64,000 bases of DNA from Desulfoluna sp. GTDB taxonomy: Bacteria; Desulfobacterota; Desulfobacteria; Desulfobacterales; Desulfolunaceae. How positions within the stretch are numbered: position 1 is the first letter of the stretch. The text below holds more notes on this DNA, generated by a model, which worked only from the letters and a program-made list of their open reading frames with translations, did no database searches and was not told the DNA's origin. The DNA is not shown here. Where the stretch lies: positions 96,676 to 160,675 of the forward strand of contig NZ_JAQYWB010000001.1 of assembly GCF_030145185.1 (NCBI RefSeq). Reading direction: 5' to 3'.

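Overview
The window looks like a chromosomal piece of a Gram-negative bacterium. The evidence is several lipoproteins with lipoboxes, an LpxL/HtrB-like acyltransferase, an MltC-like lytic transglycosylase and periplasmic adaptor proteins. Base composition is moderately GC-rich by eye. The mixture (LPP20 lipoproteins, zinc-ribbon TM protein, YkgJ protein, crotonase, CodB, giant adhesin-like protein) would fit a marine or anaerobic Desulfobacterota (Desulfobacterales-like) genome. That placement is inference only; no rRNA or other marker gene is present.

Layout. Positions 1-8.2 kb hold a polar amino-acid ABC transporter end (permease and ATPase), a membrane-anchored metallophosphoesterase, two small secreted proteins that share an L..L..(V/I)(S/T)G(Q/E).G motif, a DeaD/CsdA-type RNA helicase, a YkgJ-type cysteine-cluster protein and a small lipoprotein. 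From 8.2 to 12.4 kb a leftward cell-envelope cluster encodes a transglutaminase-like protein, an LPP20-type lipoprotein, a second small lipoprotein and an MltC-like transglycosylase. From 12.7 to 16.4 kb come the acyltransferase, a zinc-ribbon membrane protein and a crotonase. From 16.6 to 19.2 kb a rightward pair encodes a phosphoribosyltransferase, preceded by a promoter and an intrinsic-terminator leader, and the cytosine permease CodB.

From 19.3 kb to the right edge everything reads leftward and appears to form one system. The right edge holds the 3' 36.4 kb of a single open reading frame that is still open at base 64000 (at least 12,129 residues visible, N-terminus outside). It is followed by a DUF3467-like protein, a strong terminator, a GAF-HlyD fusion, a PqqD-like/M50 protease/HlyD fusion, a short SecA paralogue and a third HlyD-type adaptor. 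The giant protein consists almost entirely of repeats: 28 copies of a GSW..DGF..GD.I.V.G module, 13 copies of an HGF.DG..(I/V).Y module, ten ~260-270 residue beta-rich super-repeats, five N-terminal-side super-repeats, FHA-like strands, RTX calcium repeats, and a C-terminal pair of F..AF..AR/F.W.G..Y motifs. No ABC exporter ATPase, TolC or TpsB is visible. The SecA paralogue plus the three HlyD-type proteins and the intramembrane protease are therefore the best candidates for a dedicated, apparently uncharacterised export or surface-assembly machine for the giant protein.

The non-coding gaps inside the export locus (19.3, 20.2-20.5 and 24.7-25.1 kb) carry related inverted repeats, including a 41-bp exact inverted pair and a nested palindromic element. 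No transposase, CRISPR array, tRNA or rRNA was found.
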